From contig CM022673.1 of assembly GCA_012295275.1 (NCBI GenBank), positions 16,035,310 to 16,083,809 of the forward strand: a stretch of 48,500 bases of DNA, given 5' to 3'. The notes beneath the pieces were generated by a model. It was given only the letters and a program-made list of their open reading frames with translations, was not told the DNA's origin and did not search any database. Below, piece by piece: positions 48,221-48,500 of this stretch (position 1 is the first letter of the stretch; each line of letters begins with the position of its first letter). This stretch comes from Chrysomallon squamiferum (Eukaryota > Mollusca > Gastropoda > Neomphalida > Peltospiridae). A program made the translations under genes and the position numbers.

Positions 48221-48500
48221 TTTATTTTTATTTTTATTTTTTAATTTTTTATTGTAACTGTTGAAAAGCAGCATCATGACTTTTACAGTAATAATACAAC
48301 TGTAATAGTGTAAGTGGAAGAAATCATTTGCGTATAATAATCGATTTAGCTGTTTTTAGCCTAATACTTGAAATCCTCACGTATATAACATTTTTCTTTA
48401 CATATTTATTTTTATTTCTTAACAACTTTATATATTGTTTCTTATTTATTTATTTATTTGTTTATTATATATTATATTATATTATTTTTTTTTATCTCAG

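Larger units (their letters stand above)
42601..48500. other. Gene-poor distal region
   Basis: Dominated by simple repeats (GA, ATT, AAT, ACT, TTTA) and poly-T. A block of normal composition at about 42600-42850 ends in a donor-like AAT|GTAAGT at 42853, with CCAAT at about 42179 upstream, but no downstream coding exon was found. A tandem duplication occupies about 45600-46004. Confidence 0.6.

Overview
The window is AT-rich, microsatellite-dense animal DNA with long introns, no operons and no bacterial features. Protein families, 13-exon gene structure and abundant TTA, GA/CT, TA and ACT repeats fit an invertebrate, most likely a lophotrochozoan such as a mollusc. That placement is an inference, not a database result. 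Three multi-exon genes can be reconstructed with consistent splice phases.

(1) Plus strand, about 2468-11242: a complete ionotropic glutamate receptor of the AMPA/kainate/delta type (13 coding exons, 861 residues predicted). It has a signal peptide, amino-terminal domain, S1, M1, pore loop, M3, S2 and M4. Several ligand-pocket positions are substituted, including the S2 glutamate changed to aspartate, so glutamate may not be its agonist. Its introns carry nested inverted duplications and a decayed tandem copy of an exon end.

(2) Minus strand, 26417 down to 16186: an SR-family splicing factor (RRM, CCHC zinc knuckle, RS region and an unusual Asp/Asn/Glu-rich tail; 363 residues). A 7.8 kb intron separates the knuckle exon from the RS exon, and a probable non-coding first exon ends near 31195. 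A pogo/Tigger-type non-autonomous transposon (29381-30115) sits in its 5' UTR intron.

(3) Plus strand, 33052-36512: an SRSF7-like SR protein (RRM, CCHC knuckle, RS; 196 residues) with a probable non-coding first exon ending near 32538. Genes 2 and 3 are head to head, about 1.2 kb apart, and share domain order and intron phases, suggesting an inverted duplication. Each has, in the equivalent intron, a higher-complexity block with splice sites and immediate in-frame stops. The block at 34546-35076 in gene 3 is a strong candidate for an autoregulatory 'poison' exon.

The rest is non-coding. Positions 1-2467 lie upstream of the receptor, with a foldback element and a probable 5' UTR exon. Positions 11364-16185 are the convergent 3' regions of genes 1 and 2. 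Positions 36513-48500 are a gene-poor tail with microsatellites, a local tandem duplication and a tRNA-like (SINE-like) sequence. I did not recognise a new named system. The best candidates for something undescribed are the divergent-pocket receptor, the head-to-head SR pair with possible paired poison exons, and a 66-nt hairpin at 23100-23165.
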